In this document: positions 7,681 to 15,689 of the stretch, one piece after another
Numbering within the stretch: the first letter of the stretch is position 1
How the letters are laid out: every line of letters begins with the position of its first letter
Assembly: GCA_947306185.1 (NCBI GenBank)
Contig: CAMZFU010000008.1
Location: 1-28,071, forward strand
Direction: 5' to 3'
Length of the DNA: 28,071 nt
Source: an uncultured Pseudomonadota bacterium
GTDB lineage: Bacteria; Pseudomonadota; Alphaproteobacteria; Rs-D84
The notes under the pieces: model-generated
Told to the model about the DNA's origin: nothing
The model's database searches: none
What the model saw: only the letters and a program-made list of their open reading frames with translations
Made by a program: the position numbers and the translations under genes

Positions 7681-7980
7681 ATGAGTGACTTTGCAATCTT
7701 TCAGACCGGTGGCAAGCAATACCGTGTTAAAACCGGTGATGTTATCAAGGTTGAAAAACTGGATGCAACAGGCGATGTCACATTTGACCATGTTCTGATG
7801 CTTGGTGATCGTGTTGGTACACCAACTGTTGAAGGTGCATCGGTTGTGGCAACTGTTGTTGAACAAAAACGTGATGATAAAGTACTGGTATTCAAGAAAA
7901 AACGTCGTCAAAACTATCGTCGTACGCGTGGACATCGCCAGTTTATCACTGTGTTGAAAATCAAGGAAATCAAGGGTTAA
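7681..7980 (+). CDS. rplU: 50S ribosomal protein bL21
   Basis: A 99-aa protein with the bL21 start FAIFQTGGKQYRV and the conserved basic segment FKKKRRQNYRRTRGHRQ near residues 76-92, which binds 23S rRNA. Length is normal. RBS AAAGGA lies about 8 nt upstream. It is the first gene of the two-gene rplU-rpmA transcript, the order found across bacteria; obgE, often the next gene elsewhere, is absent here. Confidence 0.97.
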   Translation: MSDFAIFQTGGKQYRVKTGDVIKVEKLDATGDVTFDHVLMLGDRVGTPTVEGASVVATVVEQKRDDKVLVFKKKRRQNYRRTRGHRQFITVLKIKEIKG

Positions 7981-8026
7981 TTTCTGGCATCCCAGAATTA
8001 AAATCTGAAATCAAAGGAGTTTAATT

Positions 8027-8293
8027 ATGGCACATAAGAAAGGTGCGGGCAGCAGTTCGAACGGACGCGATTCAGCGGGACGCAGACTTGGTGTTAAAAA
8101 ATCTGGTGGTGCACGTGTTATCCCAGGTAATATCATCATCCGTCAGCGCGGTACAGCCGTCCATCCGGGTGAAAATGTTGGTATGGGCAAAGATCATACT
8201 TTGTTCGCCAAGGTCACGGGGACTGTTAAGTTTAAACGTGGGTTCCGCGACCGTAAAACGGTTTCGGTTGTCCCAGATACGGAAGACAAATAA
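8027..8293 (+). CDS. rpmA: 50S ribosomal protein bL27
   Basis: An 88-aa protein beginning MAHKKGAGSSSNGRDS, the bL27 N-terminal tail that reaches the peptidyl-transferase centre, followed by GRRLGVKKSGG and IIIRQRGTAVHPG. It starts directly with AHKK, so it does not need the N-terminal cleavage known from Firmicutes. AAAGGAG lies about 8 nt upstream, 46 bp after rplU. A strong terminator follows. Confidence 0.97.
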   Translation: MAHKKGAGSSSNGRDSAGRRLGVKKSGGARVIPGNIIIRQRGTAVHPGENVGMGKDHTLFAKVTGTVKFKRGFRDRKTVSVVPDTEDK

Positions 8294-8295
8294 AA

Positions 8296-8323
8296 AAAAG
8301 AACCGCCGTTTGGCGGTTCTTTT
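8296..8323 (+). terminator. Intrinsic terminator after rpmA
   Basis: AAAAGAACCGCC (8296-8307), loop GTTT, GGCGGTTCTTTT (8312-8323): a perfect 12-bp stem ending in T residues, directly after the rpmA stop. Confidence 0.95.
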
Positions 8324-8358
8324 ATGTACATTTTTATCTTTTTTAATGCCCCTTATTA

Positions 8359-8367
8359 TGATATAAT
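8359..8367 (+). promoter_or_regulatory. Extended -10 promoter of the 858-aa cysteine-rich protein gene
   Basis: TGATATAAT at 8359-8367 with no convincing -35, as expected for an extended -10 promoter. The ATG at 8379 lies 12 nt downstream, so the mRNA would have a leader of only about 4 nt. Confidence 0.65.
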
Positions 8368-8378
8368 TGTATGAGAGC

Positions 8379-10955
8379 ATGAAGGGGTTTATAACAGGAT
8401 TTTTGGTTGCATTGTATGCGCTGCCTGCGGTTTCTGTGGGCGGTGTATCGCGCATTATTCCCGGTACAGATAAAATAACGGCGGAAACATCGGAACGCAT
8501 GGAACGTTCTAGTTCTGAACGCGGTGCTGCGTCCACAACACGTGTTGCTGGTGCAACGCGTACCACTGCGGAAACATCACACGATGATAATTCATCGCGG
8601 ACCGCTGTATCACGTATAGTTCGTGCAATTTCACCGACAACAACGTCTGATGCATCATCTACGCGCAGTGTTACACCAACACGTACTGTGAACCGTGCAG
8701 CATCTGTGTCGCGTTCATTAGAATCATCTGATACGGCACGCAGTAAATTAGAGGCAGCAGTTCGTACCGTTGGTCGTTCTTCTCGGACCGAGTCGGCAAG
8801 TATCAATTCTAATCCGGCGGTTCGTCGTGCGGGGCTAACCTTGCGTCCATCAACGGCAGAGGTTGGTGGCCGTGCCATTTTGGCATCGGGTGAACAAACC
8901 GGTTCTAATATATCTTCGGAAATTCGTAATCTGCAAACGCGTATGGCGGTTGGTAAGAAAAAGGAAGATACCAAATTAGACCCCGTGGCAATTGCAGAAG
9001 CCAAAGAACGTCTTGAACAAACGGCGGCACTTAACAAATCGTGCCAAGAACAATATAACGATTGTATGGATCAATTCTGTGCGGTAATCGATACAAATCA
9101 AAAGCGTTGTTCTTGTTCATCAAACCTTGCAAAATATTCCAAGGTTGAAAAAGCCGTTAAAGATGCAAATACTCAATTGAATGAAGTTGCCCAGAATATT
9201 CGCTATGTAGGATTATCTGCGGATGAGATATCGGCCATTATGTCCGCAACCGAGGCAGAAGAGGCCATGACTGGTGTAACCGATACAACCGAAAATCGCA
9301 GTTTGCTTGCAGATATTGAAAAGATGATAAAAGATCCGACATCATCGTATTCTTCGTCATCTACTTTGGGGACTGATTCATATGGTTTAATCGATATAGA
9401 TATGGATTTTTCATCAGACAGCACCGCCGATTTGTTCAGTTTGGATTTCTTGTCAGGCGGTAATAGCAGTTTTTCTAATCTGCGTGGTGCGGACTTGTAC
9501 GCGGCGGCCAAAAAGCGTTGCAACACGGTTATCACGCAATGCAAAGAAGTTGGCGCAACATCGCAACAAATAACAGGTAATTATGATTTGGCCATTGATA
9601 AAGATTGTATTGCGTATGAAGCGGGTCTTAATAAAATGAATGAAACATTGGTTTCAAATGTGCGCAGTGCAACGCGTATGCTGCAAAAGGCACGTTTGGC
9701 GGTGTTACAAAATCAAAATTCTTACGATGCACGTGGGTGCGTTAGTGCGTTGGAAAAATGTATGACGGACGATATGGTATGTGGTGAAGAATATACGAAA
9801 TGTCTTGACCCAACCAAGATGTATATTGATGAAAATGGCAATGTTGTATTAGGTAAAAACATAAATACAATTCAGAACTTTATGACAGATTATAATAATG
9901 CAAGTATAAATTCGTCATTTTTGGCTGGTGCATATGGTACGTCTATAAATGGAGATAGTTGCGGCAGTGATGGTAAATGCGTCGTTAAATATCTGTTGTC
10001 TAAAATAGGAACCAAGCAAAAGTCCACCGATGAGGGTTTATGCCGTCCGGTGTTGGATAAATGCCGTGCATATACCTATGATTCAAACGGCAACTATATG
10101 GCATATAATGATATTGTTATAAATTATATCCAACGTGCGATGGTAAATATCAAGGCCGCACAATACAAGATTGTTTCTGATTATGCATCAACGTGCCTTA
10201 CCGATATTGCAACATGTTACAATGACCAGGTTTCACAATTAACTTCGTGGTCTGCAACTGCCGCCGCATCAAGTGTTTATAATATTATGAAAGGCGCGTG
10301 TCGCAATGTTGCATTGACGTGTGGATACGCGGTGTTTTCTGCCGATACATCAAGTTGCCCAACAGGCAATCCGGATAAGTGTATAGAAAGTATTTCTGAA
10401 ATATTCTATCAATCATTGTTATGTCCGGATAATTCGATATATATGATGTCACATTCGAATACGATATCAGTGAATAATACCTATGCAGGATGGGTCAATA
10501 CAATGTGTAAATGTAAAGACGATTTTGTAACGTTTAATGGCGCATGCTTGCCATTGTGCGATAATGGCGGTCAATACCTTGCAAACGGTATATGTGGTTC
10601 GGCCCAGGTATGTGACGAAGGTAAATGGTGGTTCAAGAATCAGTGTCGTTCATGTCCGGCACATTCAACTGCGATGGAAAATGGGGTTGGAGGTGATGTG
10701 CTTGGTGGGCATTGCATGTGCGATAATTCTGATGCATCAAATCCGTATTTGCCAAGTTCAAATGGGTTATATTGTCGCAAATGTCCATCTAATTCTACAT
10801 ATTCCAATGGAACATGTGAGTGTAATAATGAAAATTATACATATTTCCCGTCAAACAATTGCTGTGGCACAAGTGCCAATGCGACCAGTTGTGTTGTGCA
10901 ACAAGAAGAGACAATGGTGGTTACTCCTGGTGGCGGTGGCGCGGCCCTTGATTAA
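8379..10955 (+). CDS. Large secreted cysteine-rich protein with Arg-rich linker and EGF-like C-terminus (858 aa)
   Basis: The start is ATG 8379; an in-frame TTG at 8367 falls inside the -10 and cannot be used. Residues 1-20 are a signal peptide. Residues about 35-185 are a Ser/Thr/Ala linker with regularly spaced Arg. The first cysteine module (222, 229, 234, 244, 246) has exactly the spacing C-x6-C-x4-C-x9-C-x-C seen in the 686-aa protein. Further cysteine pairs follow, including CLTDIATCYNDQxxxLTSW, which parallels a module of that protein. The last 150 residues are EGF- or furin-like: CRSCPAHST, CRKCPSNSTYSNGTCEC. Exported and probably disulfide-bonded. The nearly leaderless transcript starts just after the rpmA terminator. 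Family not recognised. Confidence 0.85.
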   Translation: MKGFITGFLVALYALPAVSVGGVSRIIPGTDKITAETSERMERSSSERGAASTTRVAGATRTTAETSHDDNSSRTAVSRIVRAISPTTTSDASSTRSVTPTRTVNRAASVSRSLESSDTARSKLEAAVRTVGRSSRTESASINSNPAVRRAGLTLRPSTAEVGGRAILASGEQTGSNISSEIRNLQTRMAVGKKKEDTKLDPVAIAEAKERLEQTAALNKSCQEQYNDCMDQFCAVIDTNQKRCSCSSNLAKYSKVEKAVKDANTQLNEVAQNIRYVGLSADEISAIMSATEAEEAMTGVTDTTENRSLLADIEKMIKDPTSSYSSSSTLGTDSYGLIDIDMDFSSDSTADLFSLDFLSGGNSSFSNLRGADLYAAAKKRCNTVITQCKEVGATSQQITGNYDLAIDKDCIAYEAGLNKMNETLVSNVRSATRMLQKARLAVLQNQNSYDARGCVSALEKCMTDDMVCGEEYTKCLDPTKMYIDENGNVVLGKNINTIQNFMTDYNNASINSSFLAGAYGTSINGDSCGSDGKCVVKYLLSKIGTKQKSTDEGLCRPVLDKCRAYTYDSNGNYMAYNDIVINYIQRAMVNIKAAQYKIVSDYASTCLTDIATCYNDQVSQLTSWSATAAASSVYNIMKGACRNVALTCGYAVFSADTSSCPTGNPDKCIESISEIFYQSLLCPDNSIYMMSHSNTISVNNTYAGWVNTMCKCKDDFVTFNGACLPLCDNGGQYLANGICGSAQVCDEGKWWFKNQCRSCPAHSTAMENGVGGDVLGGHCMCDNSDASNPYLPSSNGLYCRKCPSNSTYSNGTCECNNENYTYFPSNNCCGTSANATSCVVQQEETMVVTPGGGGAALD

Positions 10956-10964
10956 GACGTTTTG

Positions 10965-11534
10965 GTGCAAATATTAATATACATCTTATTTGTGGCATTC
11001 ATAATCCTAGATTTATTTCTGGCATTGCGGGTTATTGAATATATCTATTGTGCTTTCTTGCATAAACAACCGCCGATGGTGGCAAGTAATAATAAACTGC
11101 GTGCCATTGTCGCAAACCAGATAAATAAATATTATCCAAATGCAAAACGTATATGCGAAATTGGGTCCGGTTTTGGGGGAATGGCGCGTTATGTTGCACG
11201 GCATACCAATGCAAGGGTTGTTGGTGTTGAAAATATGCCTTTTTCTGCGTTTGTATCAAGGTTTTTGGATGTATTTAGTAAATCATCAACCGTATGGGGC
11301 GATGCGTTTGAATACCTGCGTAATACGCGTGAGCCGTTTGATATAGGTATTGCGTACCTGGGACCCAAATTGACCCCAATGTTGAAAGATTACGGTGACA
11401 AAATAAGGGTTCTTATATCATTGGATTTCCAAATACCAAATATGAAACCCATACGGACAATTGATTTGGGTTACGGTAATACCGTTTATCACGGCAAAAA
11501 GTATCCGCATAAAGTTTTCATATATGAATTCTGA
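10965..11534 (+). CDS. Membrane-anchored SAM-dependent methyltransferase-like protein (about 189 aa)
   Basis: Residues 1-30 are a hydrophobic helix with tail residues VIEYIYCAFL, so the protein is probably anchored at the inner membrane with a cytoplasmic domain. The domain carries a Rossmann motif I, CEIGSGFGGMARYVAR, and a second strand ending in acidic VVGVEN, as in class I methyltransferases. It is short and the substrate is unknown. The start is non-ATG: GTG 10965 is chosen, TTG 10962 is an alternative, and the first ATG (11075) would remove the membrane helix. No clear RBS is seen. It begins 9 nt after the 858-aa gene and is probably co-transcribed. Its stop abuts that of dnaQ with no gap. 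Confidence 0.65.
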   Translation: MQILIYILFVAFIILDLFLALRVIEYIYCAFLHKQPPMVASNNKLRAIVANQINKYYPNAKRICEIGSGFGGMARYVARHTNARVVGVENMPFSAFVSRFLDVFSKSSTVWGDAFEYLRNTREPFDIGIAYLGPKLTPMLKDYGDKIRVLISLDFQIPNMKPIRTIDLGYGNTVYHGKKYPHKVFIYEF

Positions 11535-12212
11535 TTATTCACCAAGTTTTTCCATAAATTCTTGGTGTATTTTTTCTTCTTCGGGTGATATTGGAAACTG
11601 TCTGTATGGAAAATCCGCACCAATTTTTGGGTGCGCCAAAAATGCCGCGTGCTGTTTTGCAACAATATCAGATATTTCTGGGGCCGGTTCTGTGTTTTCT
11701 AATTCCAAATAAACCTTGGCCAATATTTCAGAGTCGATTAATGCCCCGTGTGCATCGGCACGTGTCGCCAACGAAATACCATAAAATTTCGCCAAGGCAT
11801 CTAATGTATATGTTTTTAGATTGAATACACGATTACGTGCGATAATAAGTGTATCTTGCTGTTGCGATTTTGGAATCTGGGGCAGCCCCAACATTTCAAA
11901 TTCGTGATTAAGAAATGGAAAGTCAAATTCAAAACCATTATGTGCAACGATTATTGAATCGCCAACATATTCCAAGAATTTTGGTGCGATAACGGACATT
12001 TTTGGTTTGTCATCCAAAAACGCATTGGATATTTTGTGAACCATATATGTTTCTTGGGGAATAATTTTTCCTTCGGGGTTTATATATTCATGAAAATTAT
12101 TACCGGTTAATTTCCCATCTATTATTTCAACAGCACCGATTTCAATGCATCGGTCGCCACGCATATACTCAAATCCGGTTGTTTCAATATCAAAACAAAT
12201 TACTCTTGCCAT
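11535..12212 (-). CDS. dnaQ: DNA polymerase III epsilon-type 3'-5' exonuclease (225 aa)
   Basis: A DEDDh exonuclease. Exo I is FDIETTG with Asp8 and Glu10; Exo II is VAHNGFEFDFPFL with Asp97; Exo III is AHGALIDSEILA with His155 and Asp160. These residues bind two metals and remove mispaired 3' ends; in replication the protein pairs with the alpha subunit. Length is slightly under the usual 230-245 aa. The C-terminal tail after residue 185 is short; whether it binds polymerase alpha cannot be judged. ATG 12212 has only a weak RBS (GGTGG). It is divergent from uvrD and convergent with the methyltransferase-like gene. Confidence 0.9.
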   Translation of the reverse strand: MARVICFDIETTGFEYMRGDRCIEIGAVEIIDGKLTGNNFHEYINPEGKIIPQETYMVHKISNAFLDDKPKMSVIAPKFLEYVGDSIIVAHNGFEFDFPFLNHEFEMLGLPQIPKSQQQDTLIIARNRVFNLKTYTLDALAKFYGISLATRADAHGALIDSEILAKVYLELENTEPAPEISDIVAKQHAAFLAHPKIGADFPYRQFPISPEEEKIHQEFMEKLGE

Positions 12213-12255
12213 AATGCCACCGTCGTTTTATGCTGTTTATCAGAAAATTTTATGG

Positions 12256-12265
12256 TATTATAATA
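12256..12265. promoter_or_regulatory. Palindromic -10 element between dnaQ and uvrD
   Basis: TATTATAATA (12256-12265) is its own reverse complement, so it offers TATAAT on both strands. On the plus strand TATAAT is at 12259-12264 with TTTATC 17 bp upstream, and uvrD begins 6 nt later. On the minus strand it would serve dnaQ with a leader of about 40 nt. Confidence 0.5.
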
Positions 12266-12270
12266 AAATG

Positions 12271-14346
12271 ATGAGTCCAATGCTACAAAATCTTAACCCA
12301 GAACAGAAAAAAGCCGTTGAAACAACTGAAGGACCGGTTTTGGTGCTGTCTGGTGCGGGGACCGGGAAAACAACCGTTCTGGTGGCACGTTTGGTGCATA
12401 TTTTGGCAAATCATTTGGCCGCCCCATGGCAGGTTTTATCATTGACCTTTACAAACAAGGCCGCCAATGAAATGAAGAACCGTATCGCAGATAAATTATC
12501 TGACGATATATCCGTGCGTGATTTATGGTGTGGAACTTTCCATGCGGTGTGCCTGAGAATTCTTAGGGCGAATGCCATTCGGGCCGGATTAAAACAAGAT
12601 TTTATTATTTTTGGTGAAGAAGATCAAAAGGCGGTATTGAAAAATGTGTTTGCGGCAATGGGTGCAGATTCCAAAGAATATGACGCCGGTGAATGGGTTG
12701 AAAAGATTTCAAGAATCAAAGACAGGGGGCGTGTAGAAAACATAGACGTCGGTCCGCGTACGCAAAAAATACTGGATGATTATAATGCGGAATTACGTCG
12801 ACAATCAGCGTTGGATTTCGGTGATATAATTTTGATGGTATTGGATTTATTTGCAAAAGCACCAGATGTTTTGGAAAAATATCAAAATAAATTTAAATAT
12901 ATTATGGTCGATGAATTCCAAGATACCAATAATGCGCAAATGCAATTTATAAAAACACTAACGCAGGGATGTGAAAGTCCAAATATATGCTGTGTCGGTG
13001 ATGATGATCAATCGATATATTCGTGGCGTGGCGCAGAAATTAAAAACATATTAGATTTCGATAAAACATTTCCAGGCGCACAAATTATTCGTCTTGAAAC
13101 GAATTATCGCAGCACGGGAAATATACTGGGGGCGGCCAATTCATTAATACGTCATAACGATGGACGTTTGGGCAAAGATTTACACCCATCAGATGATAAA
13201 TCCGTAGGTGAACCAGTTTATGTTTTAACCGTGCCATCAAATTTTGATGAAGCGAAATTGATTTCTAATACGATTTTGCGATATGCAAATGGTCGGTATT
13301 CAGATTATGCCATCCTTATTCGTACGGGCAGTTTGTCCCGTGGTTTTGAAGAAGAATTTGCGGCTGCGCGTATACCATATCGACTTATTGGTGCAACAAA
13401 GTTTTATGACCGTATGGAAATACGCGATGTAATTGCATATCTGCGTGTGTTGGTGCATCACGAAGATGACATTTCTTTTGCACGTGTTCTGTTGCGGCCG
13501 CGTCGTGGTTTTGGACCAACCGCAATTACAAAAATGCGTGCCAATGGTGTTAGTTTGTTTGATGGTATGGCCAAAGCATTATTTAGTGGTAAGCAAGGTG
13601 CCACCGCAAAAGAATTTTTGTCGTTTTTCAATTTTGATTGGCAATCTATGTCGCCATCAGATGCAGCGCAAAAATTGTTGGATGATGCGGGCTATATTAA
13701 ATTTTGGCAGGAATCTAAAGATACCGAAGCCGAAGAAAGAATATCAAATGTGCGTGAACTGATTAAAAATGTTGTTGCTAATTATGATACAATCCCCGAA
13801 TTTTTGGAACATGCGGCGTTGATGACAACGGACGATAACGATATTGAAATTGGTGCGGATAATCAGGCGGTAAATATAATGACTATTCATGCCGCCAAAG
13901 GGTTGGAATTTGAAACAGTATTTTTACCCGCTTGGGAAGAAAACATATTTCCAAATGAAAAATCTATCAAAGAAGGTGGCATCGAAGAAGAACGGCGTTT
14001 GGCATATGTTGCATTAACACGTGCGCGTCGTCGTGCGATAATTACTAATACTATGTCGCGTGTAATGTTTGGGGCGCGTCAATATTATCCGGCATCACGT
14101 TTCATTGGGGAAATGGATGTGCGATATCTTGATTTCGGTGGACGTGCACAGAGTTATGAAAGAAAAACCACACAATATAATAAAACAGAGAAAACCAAAA
14201 GCCCAGGCTTGATTGGAAAATTGGTTTCTCATAACGAATTAGGGCGGGGCGTTGTTATCGAAGAACATGATGATATATTGACGGTTGCATTTAATCGCGC
14301 CGGTATTAAAAAAGTTGTTCGTAATTTTATAACGATAATAGATTAG
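12271..14346 (+). CDS. uvrD: UvrD/PcrA-type 3'-5' DNA helicase (691 aa)
   Basis: A superfamily 1A helicase acting in nucleotide-excision and mismatch repair and in clearing replication or transcription obstacles. Motifs in order: LNPEQKKAV (Q motif), GAGTGKTT with Lys33, FTNKAANEM, DEFQDTN, GDDDQSIYSWRGA, ETNYRST, TIHAAKGLEFETVFLP, EEERRLAYVALTRAR. The C-terminus (GKLVSHNELGRGVVIEE) resembles the Tudor-like RNA-polymerase-binding tail of UvrD/PcrA. The start is placed at ATG 12271, just after the -10, implying a leaderless mRNA; ATG 12268 and 12280 are alternatives, and a longer frame back to 12145 overlaps dnaQ and lacks homology. Separating uvrD from pcrA or rep by motif alone is not secure. 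Confidence 0.93.
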   Translation: MSPMLQNLNPEQKKAVETTEGPVLVLSGAGTGKTTVLVARLVHILANHLAAPWQVLSLTFTNKAANEMKNRIADKLSDDISVRDLWCGTFHAVCLRILRANAIRAGLKQDFIIFGEEDQKAVLKNVFAAMGADSKEYDAGEWVEKISRIKDRGRVENIDVGPRTQKILDDYNAELRRQSALDFGDIILMVLDLFAKAPDVLEKYQNKFKYIMVDEFQDTNNAQMQFIKTLTQGCESPNICCVGDDDQSIYSWRGAEIKNILDFDKTFPGAQIIRLETNYRSTGNILGAANSLIRHNDGRLGKDLHPSDDKSVGEPVYVLTVPSNFDEAKLISNTILRYANGRYSDYAILIRTGSLSRGFEEEFAAARIPYRLIGATKFYDRMEIRDVIAYLRVLVHHEDDISFARVLLRPRRGFGPTAITKMRANGVSLFDGMAKALFSGKQGATAKEFLSFFNFDWQSMSPSDAAQKLLDDAGYIKFWQESKDTEAEERISNVRELIKNVVANYDTIPEFLEHAALMTTDDNDIEIGADNQAVNIMTIHAAKGLEFETVFLPAWEENIFPNEKSIKEGGIEEERRLAYVALTRARRRAIITNTMSRVMFGARQYYPASRFIGEMDVRYLDFGGRAQSYERKTTQYNKTEKTKSPGLIGKLVSHNELGRGVVIEEHDDILTVAFNRAGIKKVVRNFITIID

Positions 14347-14348
14347 AT

Positions 14349-15689
14349 TTATTTCTTTGCGGCCTTGATAAGTTCTTCTATTTTCTTTTTGGTGCTGTTA
14401 TAAAGAGTTTTCGCGTCTTTTGATAGTTCTGTTCCAAGTGTATATTCAATTCCACCACCAATGATTTTCGCGACTTCATCCGCGTGTGTTGCAACATATG
14501 CCACCAATGCACCAATCAACAACATTGTGATTCTGTCGCCATTAAGTGGTGAAGCAATATGTGTTACTGGGTCGATTTGTAATCCATTGGCAAGTAATGC
14601 ACCACCAATGGCAACAACTATTGCCAATGATATAAAATATATTGATGCATCAACAAATTTTTTAATTTGATTTGATAATGAAAAACTTTCTGGATTAAAC
14701 AGGCCCAAAAATCCGTTGTATATTTTACCGGCGATACCATCATAATCCGTTTTTGCCAACGTTTCAGAAATAGCGGTGAACGGCAATAATATTACAACCA
14801 AGAATAAATCGGCAATAACACCAAATGCTGTAATCGCGAATTTGAATGCCGCATATGTGAACAAGATTACAAATATCAAACCAGTTAAGAATGAAAAAGT
14901 ACTTATACCCAAACTTGATGCCATAATCTTCCAACCGTATTTAATTGATCCATAATAGAATTCGGACATACGCGTTGGAATGCATATAATATCGGCCGCA
15001 AAAGTTGAAAAATCTTTATCAAATACGGCGATGTTTTTCATATGTTCTGCGGCATAGGTATGTATCGCCGCGCATGTATCAGATAATTCGTATCCGCCAT
15101 TTGCCGCCGCCGCATTTAAAATAAGGTGTGCAATATACGACCCAAGTGCAATAATTGGTCCCATAATCAGCCCAAATAATCGTGGTAATCCGAATCCCAA
15201 TAATAATAACCATATACCAAGTGTAATACCGCGTTTAATGATGTCTCTAACAGTATCCGGTGTTTTTACCTTGGAACTTGCGAATACTTGTGCTTTGGTC
15301 TCTGAAATTAACCTGTATGCTTGGAACATTACCCAAAAACCGTATGCCGCAATAAGGAATATTATTACAAATCGAACCAATGACGCATTCAATATTTCGG
15401 CAACATGTGATAATGCCTTTATAAATATAATCCCAAGTTTCGCTTCAATTGGAACACCTGTTTCAATATAGTCGCGTTCAGAATTTGATTGGAATGTTTC
15501 TATATCAGATTTCATATTGCCAACCAATACTTCGCGATTATGTTCAGTGGCCCACGCACCATAATCACCGACATCGGCAAAACCCGTCAGGTTACTGCCA
15601 ACGTCGGCGGAACAGTTTGGTACAAAAATACCAACGACACAAATGGCCATAATGATTAACGATAAAAATCTTTTTATCCTAGTCCACAT
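14349..15689 (-). CDS. VirB6/TrbL-like polytopic membrane protein, paralogue 4 of the operon (446 aa)
   Basis: Residues 1-28 are a signal peptide or first helix. Hydrophobic helices lie near 104-127, 155-192 and 258-310, with two more near 350-372 and 390-410; the tail is Lys-rich. The segment LPRLFGLIMGPII (168-180) matches the FPR-x7-EP motif of the paralogues, and Cys206/Cys236 lie in the following predicted periplasmic loop. The segment DLFLVVILLPF corresponds to the second conserved helix. VirB6/TrbL proteins form the inner-membrane core of type IV secretion systems. Last gene of the minus-strand operon; its start overlaps the upstream gene by 11 nt. Its stop lies 2 nt from that of uvrD. 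Assignment rests on architecture and shared motifs, not a search. Confidence 0.7.
   Translation of the reverse strand: MWTRIKRFLSLIIMAICVVGIFVPNCSADVGSNLTGFADVGDYGAWATEHNREVLVGNMKSDIETFQSNSERDYIETGVPIEAKLGIIFIKALSHVAEILNASLVRFVIIFLIAAYGFWVMFQAYRLISETKAQVFASSKVKTPDTVRDIIKRGITLGIWLLLLGFGLPRLFGLIMGPIIALGSYIAHLILNAAAANGGYELSDTCAAIHTYAAEHMKNIAVFDKDFSTFAADIICIPTRMSEFYYGSIKYGWKIMASSLGISTFSFLTGLIFVILFTYAAFKFAITAFGVIADLFLVVILLPFTAISETLAKTDYDGIAGKIYNGFLGLFNPESFSLSNQIKKFVDASIYFISLAIVVAIGGALLANGLQIDPVTHIASPLNGDRITMLLIGALVAYVATHADEVAKIIGGGIEYTLGTELSKDAKTLYNSTKKKIEELIKAAKK

Noticed and set aside
8072..9037. Minus-strand open frame of 321 codons opposite rpmA and the start of the 858-aa gene
   Set aside because: It spans the terminator and promoter between two well-supported plus-strand genes, and its composition mirrors the Arg/Ser/Thr-rich coding strand. 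It has no RBS and no recognisable domain.
10537..10977. Plus-strand open frame of 146 codons overlapping the 3' end of the 858-aa gene
   Set aside because: A second frame of a cysteine-rich region; odd Met/His/Val composition, no RBS, fully inside a better frame.
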